A stretch of 64,000 nucleotides of DNA, from assembly GCF_026870175.2 (NCBI RefSeq), contig NZ_CP113977.2, positions 4,216,001-4,280,000 of the forward strand, written 5' to 3'. Below the pieces are notes generated by a model. It did no database searches and was not told the origin of the DNA. It saw nothing but the letters and a program-made list of their open reading frames with translations. The position numbers were made by a program, and so were the translations under genes. The DNA comes from Flavobacterium aestivum. GTDB taxonomy: Bacteria > Bacteroidota > Bacteroidia > Flavobacteriales > Flavobacteriaceae. The stretch's first letter is position 1; each line of letters starts with the position of its first letter. Of this stretch, positions 7,103 to 15,155 are shown piece by piece.

Positions 7103-8158
7103 ATGGAACTTTCTACCCAACTCAAATCTTTAGCAGATAAAATCAATCAGCTAAAGGATAAAATTGAAACCGAAGAATCTACAAAACATGCTTTTGTACT
7201 TCCTTTTATCAATATTTTAGGCTACGACACTTTTAATCCAACCGAAGTAATACCCGAATTTACAGCTGACATTGGTCTCAAAAAAGGAGAAAAAGTTGAT
7301 TATGCCATTATTCAAGAAGGAGCACCAATCCTCATTATTGAATGCAAGAATTGGAAAGAGAAATTATCCGTTCATAATTCACAATTATTTCGCTATTTCC
7401 ATGTTACCAAAACTCGTTTTGCTCTTTTAACCAACGGAATTACCTATCAATTTTTTACCGATTTGGATGAAAAAAATAAAATGGATGCAAAACCTTTTCT
7501 AGAATTCGACATCATTTCACTAAAAGATAACGTGGTTAATGAAATAGCAAAATTCCAAAAATCCAGTTTTGATGTAAATCATATTGTAAGCAATGCAAGC
7601 TCATTGAAATATATACAAGAAATCAGAAAACAGATTAATGACGAACTGTCTAATCCATCTAATGAATTTGCAAAACTATTTGCCAATAAAGTCTATTCTG
7701 GACGATTAACCGAAAAAGTAATGGAAGAGTTTAAAGATTTGGTTCAAAAAGGGTTCAATCAATTTATTAGTGATAAAGTAAACGATCGTCTTAAAGCTGC
7801 TCTCTCTAAAGAATCCCTACAACAAGAAAAACAAATTGAACCTACGGTAGAAGAAAGTAAAATTTGCACTAGCGAAGAAGAATTAGAAGCCTATCGCATA
7901 GTAGTAGCCATTTTGAGACGCAAACTGCCAACTAGCAGAATTGCTTCTCGTGATACTCAATCCTATTTTGGAGTTTTATTAGACGATAACAATCGTAAAC
8001 CCTTATGTCGATTACACCTCAACAACGGAAAAAAATACATTGGCCTTTTCAATGCTGATAAAAGCGAAGTACGACAATCTATTCAAACCATAGATGATAT
8101 TTATTTGTTTGAAAAAGAGTTGCTAGAGACCGTTGGCCTTTATGAATTTGAAAACTAA
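7103..8158 (+). CDS. HsdR_N-type PD-(D/E)xK nuclease-like protein
   Basis: The 351-aa protein begins with a coiled-coil helix (about 1-25). A type I restriction HsdR N-terminal-like domain follows (about 28-150): HAFVLPFINILGYD, then VDYAII and ILIIECKNW, where Asp and Glu-x-Lys supply the PD-(D/E)xK catalytic set. The C-terminal part (about 255-350) is an unknown domain with RIASRDTQSYFGVLLDDNNRKPLCRL. No helicase or methylase is adjacent, so this is not a complete restriction system. Annotated relatives are usually called type I restriction enzyme HsdR N-terminal domain-containing. A nucleic-acid-cleaving effector in a stress operon is a reasonable reading. Confidence 0.82.
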   Translation: MELSTQLKSLADKINQLKDKIETEESTKHAFVLPFINILGYDTFNPTEVIPEFTADIGLKKGEKVDYAIIQEGAPILIIECKNWKEKLSVHNSQLFRYFHVTKTRFALLTNGITYQFFTDLDEKNKMDAKPFLEFDIISLKDNVVNEIAKFQKSSFDVNHIVSNASSLKYIQEIRKQINDELSNPSNEFAKLFANKVYSGRLTEKVMEEFKDLVQKGFNQFISDKVNDRLKAALSKESLQQEKQIEPTVEESKICTSEEELEAYRIVVAILRRKLPTSRIASRDTQSYFGVLLDDNNRKPLCRLHLNNGKKYIGLFNADKSEVRQSIQTIDDIYLFEKELLETVGLYEFEN

Positions 8159-8168
8159 ACTAAAAAAA

Positions 8169-8564
8169 ATGATAACACTAGAACTAAAAAGCCATTTTCT
8201 TAGACTTTATCAAATGGCTTTGGCAGATGATAACTTTGATGTTTTAGAACTTCAAATGTTATATCAATTTGCTGATGAAAGAGGAATTCCAAAAGAAGAA
8301 TTAGATAAATTATTCTTAAATCCAATAAATAATGATTTAAATATTCCAAGTGACCTAAATACAAGAGTTGAATATTTATACGATTTAACTAGAATCATTT
8401 GGGCTGATGGTCAAATCACTATTGATGAAATGAACACTCTAAAAAAGTATTGCAAAAAATTTGAATTTCAGGAAGAAAACATAGATGAGTTAGCAAATTA
8501 CCTGATTGATTGCGTCCAAAAAGAAATTGGCAAGCAAGAAATTATTAATCAATTAAATTCTTAA
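8169..8564 (+). CDS. TerB-like protein
   Basis: I chose ATG 8169 (MITLELKSHFLRL), 10 bases after the upstream stop, rather than 8133, which would overlap the nuclease gene. The 131-aa all-helical protein has the paired acidic pattern of TerB-like domains: LYQMALADDNFDVLELQMLYQFADERGIP in the first half and LTRIIWADGQITIDEMNTLKKYCKKF in the second. TerB proteins bind metal and occur with Ter, VWA and membrane components in tellurite and stress systems. Here the neighbours include a coiled-coil membrane protein and a VWA-like lipoprotein. Confidence 0.8.
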   Translation: MITLELKSHFLRLYQMALADDNFDVLELQMLYQFADERGIPKEELDKLFLNPINNDLNIPSDLNTRVEYLYDLTRIIWADGQITIDEMNTLKKYCKKFEFQEENIDELANYLIDCVQKEIGKQEIINQLNS

Positions 8565-8567
8565 TTT

Positions 8568-9833
8568 ATGAAATCACTGCAACAATTATTTAGTTTGAAA
8601 AAAGTTGGAGAACCGCAATCAAACTCTTTCGAAGAAAATAAGGAAGACAGAGAGCAAATCCGAATAACTTATTACCAAAGTGGCTTTGCAGCATCCGTTA
8701 AAGCTACTGGGAAACCCATCGTTTTAAGAGCGTGCTTACAAAACTTATTCAGTAGTTTTGAAGATCAATGCAGAAAACAGATTCTAGAGCAAGAAAGATT
8801 AAAACAACCTTACAAAGAGGAACAAGAAAAAAGTAGAACTGAGCTTAAAAAAAATGAAACAGCAATCGCTATTTATGAACAAAAAGAACACGAATTTAAT
8901 GTCATAATAGACAACATCCAACAAGAGATGGTTGATGTAAAAGTCAATCCAAATAAATATATCGATGAGGGTAAAGGACAAAAAGCACAATTCTATGTTG
9001 GTCTAATCCTAATACTTCCTATAACACTTTATTTATTAGTTTTCTATATATCAGCATCTTACTCTGCATTCTTTAAAGAATTTTCAGACGATAGCTTAAC
9101 CGCTGCTATTTTTGACGCAAATGCTCTTACCAATTCTTTCAAAGCGAGCTGGCTAGAAGGTGTTTTAGTCATTACCATCCCTTTTGTATTTATGGGGCTA
9201 GGATATATAATTCATATGGTTCAAAAAGGCAAGGGAATAAAAAATACATTTAGAATGATTGCCTTATTTACCATTACCTTTCTATTTGATGGATTATTGG
9301 CTTATATAATTGAAAAAAAAATATACGATTTCAATAAAACACCAGATTCACCTGCTTATAATTTAAAAATTGCGTTACAACAAGCTGAATTCTGGATGAT
9401 AATTTTTGCTGGTTTTGTAGTGTATATCATCTGGGGATTAGTATTTGACTTTGTGATGAAAGAACATGAAAATATGGATAAAATTAGAGTATTCATCCGT
9501 GGAAAAAAAGAAGAATTAACCAATTTAGAGAAAGTTAAATTAGAGAATTCAAATAAAATAAATGATTTCAAACAAAAAGTGATAAGCATTAATGGCACAA
9601 TCCGAGAATTACAGTCCAAAATAGACGGATTTGTTTTCCCTGTAAAAGAATATCTTAATTATCATCATCAATACAAAGAGGGATGGTATCAGGCAATTGG
9701 AACTGAAATTGCATTGCCATACAAAGAAAAAGAAGAATTATTAGCTAACTGTGAATCTACATCGATAGAACACCTGAAGCAGCTAAACCTTATTGATCCT
9801 GATTTTCAACACTTAGTATATTCAAAAAATTAA
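8568..9833 (+). CDS. Coiled-coil membrane protein with four TM helices
   Basis: I do not recognise a named family for this 421-aa protein. The soluble N-terminus (1-140) includes a long charged coiled coil (about 65-125, EQERLKQPYKEEQEKSRTEL). Four membrane helices follow at about 143-166, 198-218, 229-247 and 274-296. A second coiled coil (about 300-350) and a conserved-looking C-terminal domain (YLNYHHQYKEGWYQAIGTEI) close the protein. The topology puts both coiled coils on the same side, probably cytoplasmic. Its start is 3 bases after the TerB-like stop, which suggests translational coupling and a physical partnership. Confidence 0.75.
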   Translation: MKSLQQLFSLKKVGEPQSNSFEENKEDREQIRITYYQSGFAASVKATGKPIVLRACLQNLFSSFEDQCRKQILEQERLKQPYKEEQEKSRTELKKNETAIAIYEQKEHEFNVIIDNIQQEMVDVKVNPNKYIDEGKGQKAQFYVGLILILPITLYLLVFYISASYSAFFKEFSDDSLTAAIFDANALTNSFKASWLEGVLVITIPFVFMGLGYIIHMVQKGKGIKNTFRMIALFTITFLFDGLLAYIIEKKIYDFNKTPDSPAYNLKIALQQAEFWMIIFAGFVVYIIWGLVFDFVMKEHENMDKIRVFIRGKKEELTNLEKVKLENSNKINDFKQKVISINGTIRELQSKIDGFVFPVKEYLNYHHQYKEGWYQAIGTEIALPYKEKEELLANCESTSIEHLKQLNLIDPDFQHLVYSKN

Positions 9834-9838
9834 ACACA

Positions 9839-10738
9839 ATGAAACGAAACATAGAACTAATAATCATACTGTTATTTACTATTCTTACTCTTTCTTGTAA
9901 AAATGAAGAAAAAGAAGAAAACAACAATGTTGCTAAAACAAAAGACGTTTCTGAAAATTTAAACATCAGTCTGTTACTTGATTTATCAGATAGAATCAGT
10001 CCAACGAAATATCCCAATCCAACAATGGAATATTACCTGAGAGATGTTGGTTATATTAATTCGGTTTCTGAAGCATTTACAGAACATGTCCGAAGTAAAA
10101 AAGTAATACAAGCTCAAGATAAAATTCAATTATTCTTTGATCCAACTCCACTTAATCCTCAAATAAACAAAATTTCCAAAGATTTAAAAATTGAAATCAA
10201 CAAAGGAAATGTATCAAGAGAGCTAATAAATAACACCAAAACTATCTATGCAAAAAATCCTTTAGAAATATACAAGCTTGCTATTAAAGATGGTAATTAT
10301 ATTGGCTCTGATATATGGCGATTCTTTAAAACTAAAATTAATGATTATTGTATAGAAAAGGAATATCGAAATATTCTAGTGATATTAACTGATGGTTATA
10401 TCTATTACAAAGACACACAAATGAAAGAAGGAAACTTAACATCTTATCTCACTCCTGAACTAATAAAAAGTGGCAACCTTAATACTTCCTCTTGGAATAC
10501 TAAAAGAATTGATCAAAAATTTGGTTTTCTAAAAGCTAACACCAACTTATCAAATCTCGAAATTCTTGTGCTAGGTATTAATCCGGACACAAAAAATCCT
10601 TATGAAGAAGATGTAATAAAAACCTATTGGACAAATTGGTTTCAAGTAATGAAAGTAAAAAGATTTGAAATAAGGAATGCAGATTTGCCATCTAATATGG
10701 ATAAAATAATAAAGGATTTTATCTCCAAAAAGATTTAA
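9839..10738 (+). CDS. VWA-like lipoprotein
   Basis: The 299-aa protein has a lipoprotein signal (ILTLSC, lipidated Cys about residue 20) and an acidic linker (KNEEKEENN). A von Willebrand A-like domain follows: the first strand NISLLLDLSDRIS carries a MIDAS-like DxSxR variant, and a later strand reads RNILVILTDGYIYY. The last strand-helix (LEILVLGINPD, then DMKIIKDFI-like) completes the Rossmann pattern. The MIDAS motif deviates from DxSxS, so metal binding is uncertain. It is the last gene of the operon, 5 bases after the membrane protein, and would face the periplasm or cell surface. Confidence 0.75.
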   Translation: MKRNIELIIILLFTILTLSCKNEEKEENNNVAKTKDVSENLNISLLLDLSDRISPTKYPNPTMEYYLRDVGYINSVSEAFTEHVRSKKVIQAQDKIQLFFDPTPLNPQINKISKDLKIEINKGNVSRELINNTKTIYAKNPLEIYKLAIKDGNYIGSDIWRFFKTKINDYCIEKEYRNILVILTDGYIYYKDTQMKEGNLTSYLTPELIKSGNLNTSSWNTKRIDQKFGFLKANTNLSNLEILVLGINPDTKNPYEEDVIKTYWTNWFQVMKVKRFEIRNADLPSNMDKIIKDFISKKI

Positions 10739-10787
10739 TAGAATATCCTTTTAGTAAGCACATAAAAAACTATTTATTATTAGACTA

Positions 10788-10832
10788 TTACGGATTCCAG
10801 TAAGGATTTAAACAGTGATCACTCTAAATTTG
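10788..10832 (+). promoter_or_regulatory. Palindromic activator site plus -7 element, copy 3
   Basis: TTACGGATTCCAGTAA (10788-10803) is followed by 21 bases and TAAATTTG (10825-10832). This has the same geometry as copies 1 and 2. It stands before the lipoprotein/Cys-rich peptide/nuclease genes beginning at 10846. Confidence 0.75.
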
Positions 10833-10845
10833 AAATAAAAAGCGC

Positions 10846-11253
10846 ATGATTAAAAAATTACTTTTTATACATCTTTCATTTTGGCTGATAACTTCTTGCA
10901 AAAAGGAACAACCAAACATACAAACCCAAACCTTTTATAAAGAAGTTATCACTCCAGATGATATCAAGACCATCACACCCGAAGAAGCCAAAACGTATCA
11001 TAAAGATTTAAAATATCAATATGAGTATCGAACGGGAACTTCTGGCAATTATGAATACAACTATGAGATAAATGGGGTGGATCAAGAAGGAGACTCCGTA
11101 TCGGGTACTATTAATATAAAAGGTAAGTATGGTGCAGGTATCATTATCAATAAAGATAAAAAAAACATAGACATACAAGTGGAATGGGTTGATTATGGCA
11201 AACTAAAAGGCATTGATGAGGTAGGCAACAACTACCAACTTGAAGCTAAATAA
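10846..11253 (+). CDS. Small lipoprotein with YXY-rich beta domain
   Basis: The 135-aa protein has a lipoprotein signal ending WLITSC (Cys18). The mature domain is strand-rich and Tyr-rich (KYQYEYRTGTSGNYEYNYEINGVD) with a Gly-containing repeat (GTINIKGKYGAGIIINK) and ends in DEVGNNYQLEAK. No known domain is apparent. It follows the third palindrome-type promoter, so it is probably under the same regulator as the eight-gene operon. Confidence 0.72.
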   Translation: MIKKLLFIHLSFWLITSCKKEQPNIQTQTFYKEVITPDDIKTITPEEAKTYHKDLKYQYEYRTGTSGNYEYNYEINGVDQEGDSVSGTINIKGKYGAGIIINKDKKNIDIQVEWVDYGKLKGIDEVGNNYQLEAK

Positions 11254-11272
11254 TAACTAAAAAACAAAAAAT

Positions 11273-11482
11273 ATGAAACTAATTGCAACCTTATTCTTTT
11301 TTTATCTCTCAGCAAATTCTATTACAGACACTAAAGTCTATGTTTGCGGTAAAACTGGAGCAAAAAAATACCATTACAATGAATCATGTCGTGGGCTAAA
11401 CGCCTGTAGTGACCAAACTGTAAAAATTTCTCTAAAGCAAGCCCAAAATAATGGACTTACACTTTGTGGTTGGGAAGACTAA
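11273..11482 (+). CDS. Exported Cys-rich peptide (Ada metal-binding-like motif)
   Basis: The 69-aa protein has a short signal-like N-terminus (MKLIATLFFFYLSANS) followed by a compact domain. That domain contains VYVCGKTGAKKYHYNESCRGLNAC and ends QAQNNGLTLCGWED. The K-Y-H-x(4)-C-x-x-L-x-x-C and final L-C-G pattern resembles small Ada-type metal-binding or KYHxxxCRGL proteins in which Cys/His bind zinc or form disulfides. It is 19 bases after the lipoprotein gene and precedes a secreted nuclease, which suggests a joint extracytoplasmic function. Confidence 0.68.
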   Translation: MKLIATLFFFYLSANSITDTKVYVCGKTGAKKYHYNESCRGLNACSDQTVKISLKQAQNNGLTLCGWED

Positions 11483-11525
11483 TAATTGATTTACAATCTT
11501 TATATTTGGGGATTAATTCCTATCT

Positions 11526-12329
11526 ATGAAAAAAACATACTGTCTTCTCTTTTTACTTTTTTTCAATACTTTTTATTCTCAAACCAAACTCCTTTCATGG
11601 AATTTAGAGAATTTTGGTAAATCCAAATCTGATGAAGAGATTGCCTTTATTGCAAATACGATAAAAGATTGTGACATCGTTACCATTCAAGAAGTTGTGG
11701 CAGGAAACGGGGGAACTCAAGCTGTAGCAAGATTGGCAGATGAGCTCAATCGAAAAGGAACGAAATGGGATTATCGAATAAGCAATCCTACTTCTAGTAA
11801 TGCCTATAAAACCGAGCGTTATGCTTTTCTTTGGAAAACCAGTAACCTAAAACTAAAAGGCAAACCATGGCTAGAACAAAAATACCATTTGGAAATAGAT
11901 CGTGAGCCTTATTTTGCCACTTTTGAAATAAAAGGAAAAGACGTAACCATTGTCACTTTTCACGCTATTACAAAAAGTATGCAGCCCGAAACTGAGATAA
12001 AATATTTCAAGCTTTTGCCACAAGAATATCCCAATTTGAATTTACTTTTTACAGGTGATTTTAATTGTTCTCAATCGCATTCCGTTTTCGATCCTTTAAA
12101 AAAAATTGGCTATGCTCCTATTTTAAAGAATCAAAAAACATCTCTAAAAATGAAGCGCAAAGGAGAAAGTTACTTGGCCTCAGAATTTGATAATATGTTT
12201 TACAAAACCAGTTCCTTAAACTTCATAAAATCGGATGTTATTTTATTTTATCAAAAATTTGTCTCTTTAAAGGAAGCTCGAAAAATATCCGATCACATCC
12301 CTATTTGGCTTGAATTTTCCATACATTAA
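11526..12329 (+). CDS. Secreted endonuclease/exonuclease/phosphatase (DNase I-like)
   Basis: The 267-aa protein has a signal peptide (about 1-18, FNTFYSQ). A complete EEP fold follows: LLSWNLENFGKS (first strand with catalytic Asn), VTIQEVV (metal-binding Glu), FHAITKS (catalytic His), LLFTGDFNCS (Asp/Asn) and SDHIPIWLEF (final Asp-His). Such enzymes cleave phosphodiesters in DNA or related substrates, here in the periplasm or outside. A TATATTTG element at 11501-11508 could give a separate promoter, otherwise it is read with the two genes before it. A bidirectional terminator follows. Confidence 0.88.
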   Translation: MKKTYCLLFLLFFNTFYSQTKLLSWNLENFGKSKSDEEIAFIANTIKDCDIVTIQEVVAGNGGTQAVARLADELNRKGTKWDYRISNPTSSNAYKTERYAFLWKTSNLKLKGKPWLEQKYHLEIDREPYFATFEIKGKDVTIVTFHAITKSMQPETEIKYFKLLPQEYPNLNLLFTGDFNCSQSHSVFDPLKKIGYAPILKNQKTSLKMKRKGESYLASEFDNMFYKTSSLNFIKSDVILFYQKFVSLKEARKISDHIPIWLEFSIH

Positions 12330-12341
12330 TTAAATAATATA

Positions 12342-12390
12342 AAAAAATCCCAATCTCAAAACTATAATCTTGAGTTTGGGATTCTTTTTT
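12342..12390. terminator. Bidirectional terminator
   Basis: AATCCCAATCTCAA (12346-12359) pairs with TTGAGTTTGGGATT (12370-12383) with one mismatch, flanked by an A-run on the left and a T-run on the right. It can serve both converging genes. Confidence 0.85.
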
Positions 12391-12405
12391 ATTAGAATTA
12401 TTCTT

Positions 12406-13668
12406 TTATGTCTTCTGTTTTTTCTTTCTAGCAGCTGGGAACAATACATTATTCAAAATTAATCGATAACCAGGAGAATTGGGATGCAAATCCAGAACTG
12501 TTGGAGGATCTCCCACTTGATGCTGGAAATCTTCAGGATCATGCCCTCCATAAAAAGTAAACATTCCTTTTCCTTTTTCACCATGTATATAACGTGCTTC
12601 TCCATTAAGCTCACAAGTTCCCATTACTAAAACATTCGATTTTATCAATTCTGAATCAAATGCAGTAGTTTGTCCCATAAAACCTTTAATCAATTGAGTA
12701 TGATTTTGACACAGCATACTAGGAATAAAATCCCATTTCGCTGAATATTCCATTAAAGTAAAGTAATCTTTCTCCATTGGTATTTTTCTCTTCAAAGTCA
12801 TATCTATATCCGAAAACTCATATTGTTCTGGTCTTCTCTCTAAAGTAAAATCCTTGAAAGCAAAAGTATTACCATAATTTAGCTTCGATTGATAATTAGC
12901 TTCGCTTGGATCTCCGTCAAACATTGGCTCACAAATATCAACTCCATCTGCTGCCAAAGCTATATCAAAACTATCTGTTGCAGAACACATGGCAAACAAA
13001 AACCCTCCTCCTATTACAAAATCTCTTATTTTTTTAGCGACCGCTCCTTTTTCTTGAGACACTTTTTCATAGCCTAATTTTTTAGCTAGGGCCTCAGCAT
13101 CTCTTTTTTGATCTATATACCAAGGCACATTTTTATAAGCTCCATAAAATTTTCCGTATTGCCCTGTATAATCTTCGTGATGGGAATGCAACCAATCATA
13201 AAGTAATAGTTGATCACTTAATACTTCTTCATCATATATAGGTGTAAACGGGATTTCGGCATACGTCAAAACTAAAGTTACGGCGTCATCCCAAGGTTGT
13301 TTTCCTTTTGGAGTATATACTGCAATTTTTGGGGCTTTCTCAAGAATTACAGATTCCATATTTTGTGATGGACTAGAAATTTCATTCAGAATAGCAGTTT
13401 CCTCTGCATCAGAAATCACTTCGAAACTTACACCTCGAATTTGGCATTCCTTCCTAATTTCATCGGCATCAGGCAATAAAAAAGAACCGCCGCGGTAATT
13501 GAGTAACCAGCTTGCTTTATAACTTTTGGCTAAACACCAATAGGTAATTCCATATGCCTTAAGATGATTTTGCTGCGTAGTCTCATCCATTGGCAACAAA
13601 ATAAAAGAAGCTTTTACTGAAATCGATAAAAGAAAAATAAATATAAAAAGAAGTCTTTTGCGTATCAT
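12406..13668 (-). CDS. Secreted GATase-like protein (often labelled asparagine synthetase B)
   Basis: The 420-aa protein has an N-terminal signal peptide (about 1-20, FLLSISVKA) and a mature part starting SFILLPMDETTQQNHLKAYG. Segments such as KIAVYTPKGKQPWDDAVTLVLTYAEIPFTPIYDEEVL and IGGGFLFAMCSATDSFD look like a Rossmann/class I glutamine-amidotransferase-like fold with a nucleophile-elbow-type Cys (AMCSAT). HGEKGKGMFTFYGGHDPED near the C-terminus fits a GATase-type His region. No N-terminal Ntn amidase and no ATP-pyrophosphatase SGGxDS motif is seen, so a true AsnB role is unlikely. The family label comes from memory of flavobacterial annotations. The real substrate is unknown. Confidence 0.65.
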   Translation of the reverse strand: MIRKRLLFIFIFLLSISVKASFILLPMDETTQQNHLKAYGITYWCLAKSYKASWLLNYRGGSFLLPDADEIRKECQIRGVSFEVISDAEETAILNEISSPSQNMESVILEKAPKIAVYTPKGKQPWDDAVTLVLTYAEIPFTPIYDEEVLSDQLLLYDWLHSHHEDYTGQYGKFYGAYKNVPWYIDQKRDAEALAKKLGYEKVSQEKGAVAKKIRDFVIGGGFLFAMCSATDSFDIALAADGVDICEPMFDGDPSEANYQSKLNYGNTFAFKDFTLERRPEQYEFSDIDMTLKRKIPMEKDYFTLMEYSAKWDFIPSMLCQNHTQLIKGFMGQTTAFDSELIKSNVLVMGTCELNGEARYIHGEKGKGMFTFYGGHDPEDFQHQVGDPPTVLDLHPNSPGYRLILNNVLFPAARKKKQKT

Positions 13669-13766
13669 TTTTAAACTAATTTAAAACAAAGATAATGGGA
13701 AGCAATCTAAAGTACTCTTTTTATCTTTTATAATTATGCAAAGTAAAACTTTTTAATATTCTAGTA

Positions 13767-14432
13767 TTAAATATCCAAAGAAACTATTGCATTTTGTATG
13801 GCATAAACGACCAATCCCGCAATATTTCTAGACTCTGTTTTAAGTAATAGATTATTTCGATGCCCCTCAACCGTTCTAGGGCTAATGAATAGTTTTTCAC
13901 CTATTTCAACAGTACTTTTTTGTTTGCAAATGAGTTGCAAAACCTCCAGTTCTCGTGAAGTAATAAAACTGGTATCAAAACTACATTTTGATTTTTTATT
14001 TGCAATAACATCGTTTTGGATAATATTCATAACATAATCTGAATAATAGAAACCTCTTCTGGCCACTTCTTTAATAGTTATAAATAATTCTTGAGGTGTT
14101 GCTTTTTTGATCAAGTAAGAAACTGCCCCCACGTCAATCATATTTGCTATAAATGCCTTTGAGTCATAACTTGTTAAAGCTATAATTTTCACTTCTGAAA
14201 ATTCTTTATTAATAATTTTGGTAGCTTCTATCCCATTTAGCAATGGCATTTTCAAATCCATGATTATAATATCGGGTTTTGGATTATCTCCTCTTAGAAA
14301 ATCAATTAATTCTACTCCATCAGAAGCTTCAAAAATTACCTCTATACTTTCTTCTTTATCTAATAAAAAAGAAATCCCTTTTCTAAATAACACTTCATCG
14401 TCAACTAAAATTACTTTTATAGTTTCATTCAT
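13767..14432 (-). CDS. NarL/LuxR-family response regulator
   Basis: The 221-aa protein has a receiver domain (KVILVDDEVLFRKGI; phospho-acceptor Asp in IIIMDLKMP; LIKKAT). A C-terminal LuxR HTH (about 150-215) reads ITSRELEVLQLICKQKSTVEIGEKLFISPRTVEGHRNNLLLKT. It pairs with the kinase gene immediately upstream on the minus strand (51-base gap). Targets are unknown. The divergent neighbours (collar protein, adhesin cluster) are candidates by position only. Confidence 0.92.
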   Translation of the reverse strand: MNETIKVILVDDEVLFRKGISFLLDKEESIEVIFEASDGVELIDFLRGDNPKPDIIIMDLKMPLLNGIEATKIINKEFSEVKIIALTSYDSKAFIANMIDVGAVSYLIKKATPQELFITIKEVARRGFYYSDYVMNIIQNDVIANKKSKCSFDTSFITSRELEVLQLICKQKSTVEIGEKLFISPRTVEGHRNNLLLKTESRNIAGLVVYAIQNAIVSLDI

Positions 14433-14483
14433 ATGATAATATTTGTTTTTTTATGAAATATAAAATCTAATCGATTTCATATT

Positions 14484-15155
14484 TTAGAAATTAAAAACCA
14501 CAGAAATTCCATTATTCAATTGAGAATCAATCGTGATATCTCCCCCTAGGACGGCAACCCTGCTCACAATATTTTTCAATCCTAGACCATTATGACTTTC
14601 TACTTGCTTCAAATCTAAACCAATCCCATTGTCTGAATAAATACAGGTTTTTTTTCCATTTATTTCATCAAAAAGAACAAAAATAGCTGTTGCTTTTCCG
14701 TGTTGTATTGAATTAGCTAGTAACTCTTGCAAAATTCTAAAGACATGTATATGAGATTCATTCTCTTCAAAATCAAACTTTAGTTTGTTTTCATATTGAA
14801 CCGTTACAGATTCATCATTACTAAATTCAGCACATAACTCTTCTATTCCTGCATGAAGTCCAAATTTTTCCAACACTGGAGGGAGCAAACTATGTGCCAT
14901 TTTCTTTGAACTATTTAGCGCTTTAGAACTGTACTCAATAATGTTTTGGGTAATTTCTTCACTCTCTTTTGGAGATAAATTAGGAATTTTTAGAAGATGG
15001 CAATTCAATGAGATCACATTCAATTTTGAACTTATATCATCATGCAATTCATGTGCAATCCGTTTCCTATCTGATTCTAATGTTCGTATCACTGATACTA
15101 ATTGGTTACTTTTTAGAAAATCATCTAAGTTATTAAGTTCTAGTTCCTCTTCCAT
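14484..15155 (-). CDS. Cytosolic sensor-less histidine kinase (HisKA_3/HATPase)
   Basis: The 223-aa protein has a short N-terminal helix, then DRKRIAHELHDDISSKLNVISL with the phospho-acceptor His. The HATPase domain has the N box LQELLANSIQHG and G boxes DNGIGLDLK and NGLGLKNI. There is no TM segment, PAS, GAF or TPR domain, so the input must come from a partner protein. Upstream DNA offers no longer reading frame that would add a sensor. It is co-transcribed with the response regulator that follows. Confidence 0.88.
   Translation of the reverse strand: MEEELELNNLDDFLKSNQLVSVIRTLESDRKRIAHELHDDISSKLNVISLNCHLLKIPNLSPKESEEITQNIIEYSSKALNSSKKMAHSLLPPVLEKFGLHAGIEELCAEFSNDESVTVQYENKLKFDFEENESHIHVFRILQELLANSIQHGKATAIFVLFDEINGKKTCIYSDNGIGLDLKQVESHNGLGLKNIVSRVAVLGGDITIDSQLNNGISVVFNF

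Noticed and set aside
7103..8158. Type I restriction-modification system
   Set aside because: Only an HsdR N-terminal-like nuclease domain is present. There is no helicase motor, no methylase and no specificity subunit in the surrounding genes.
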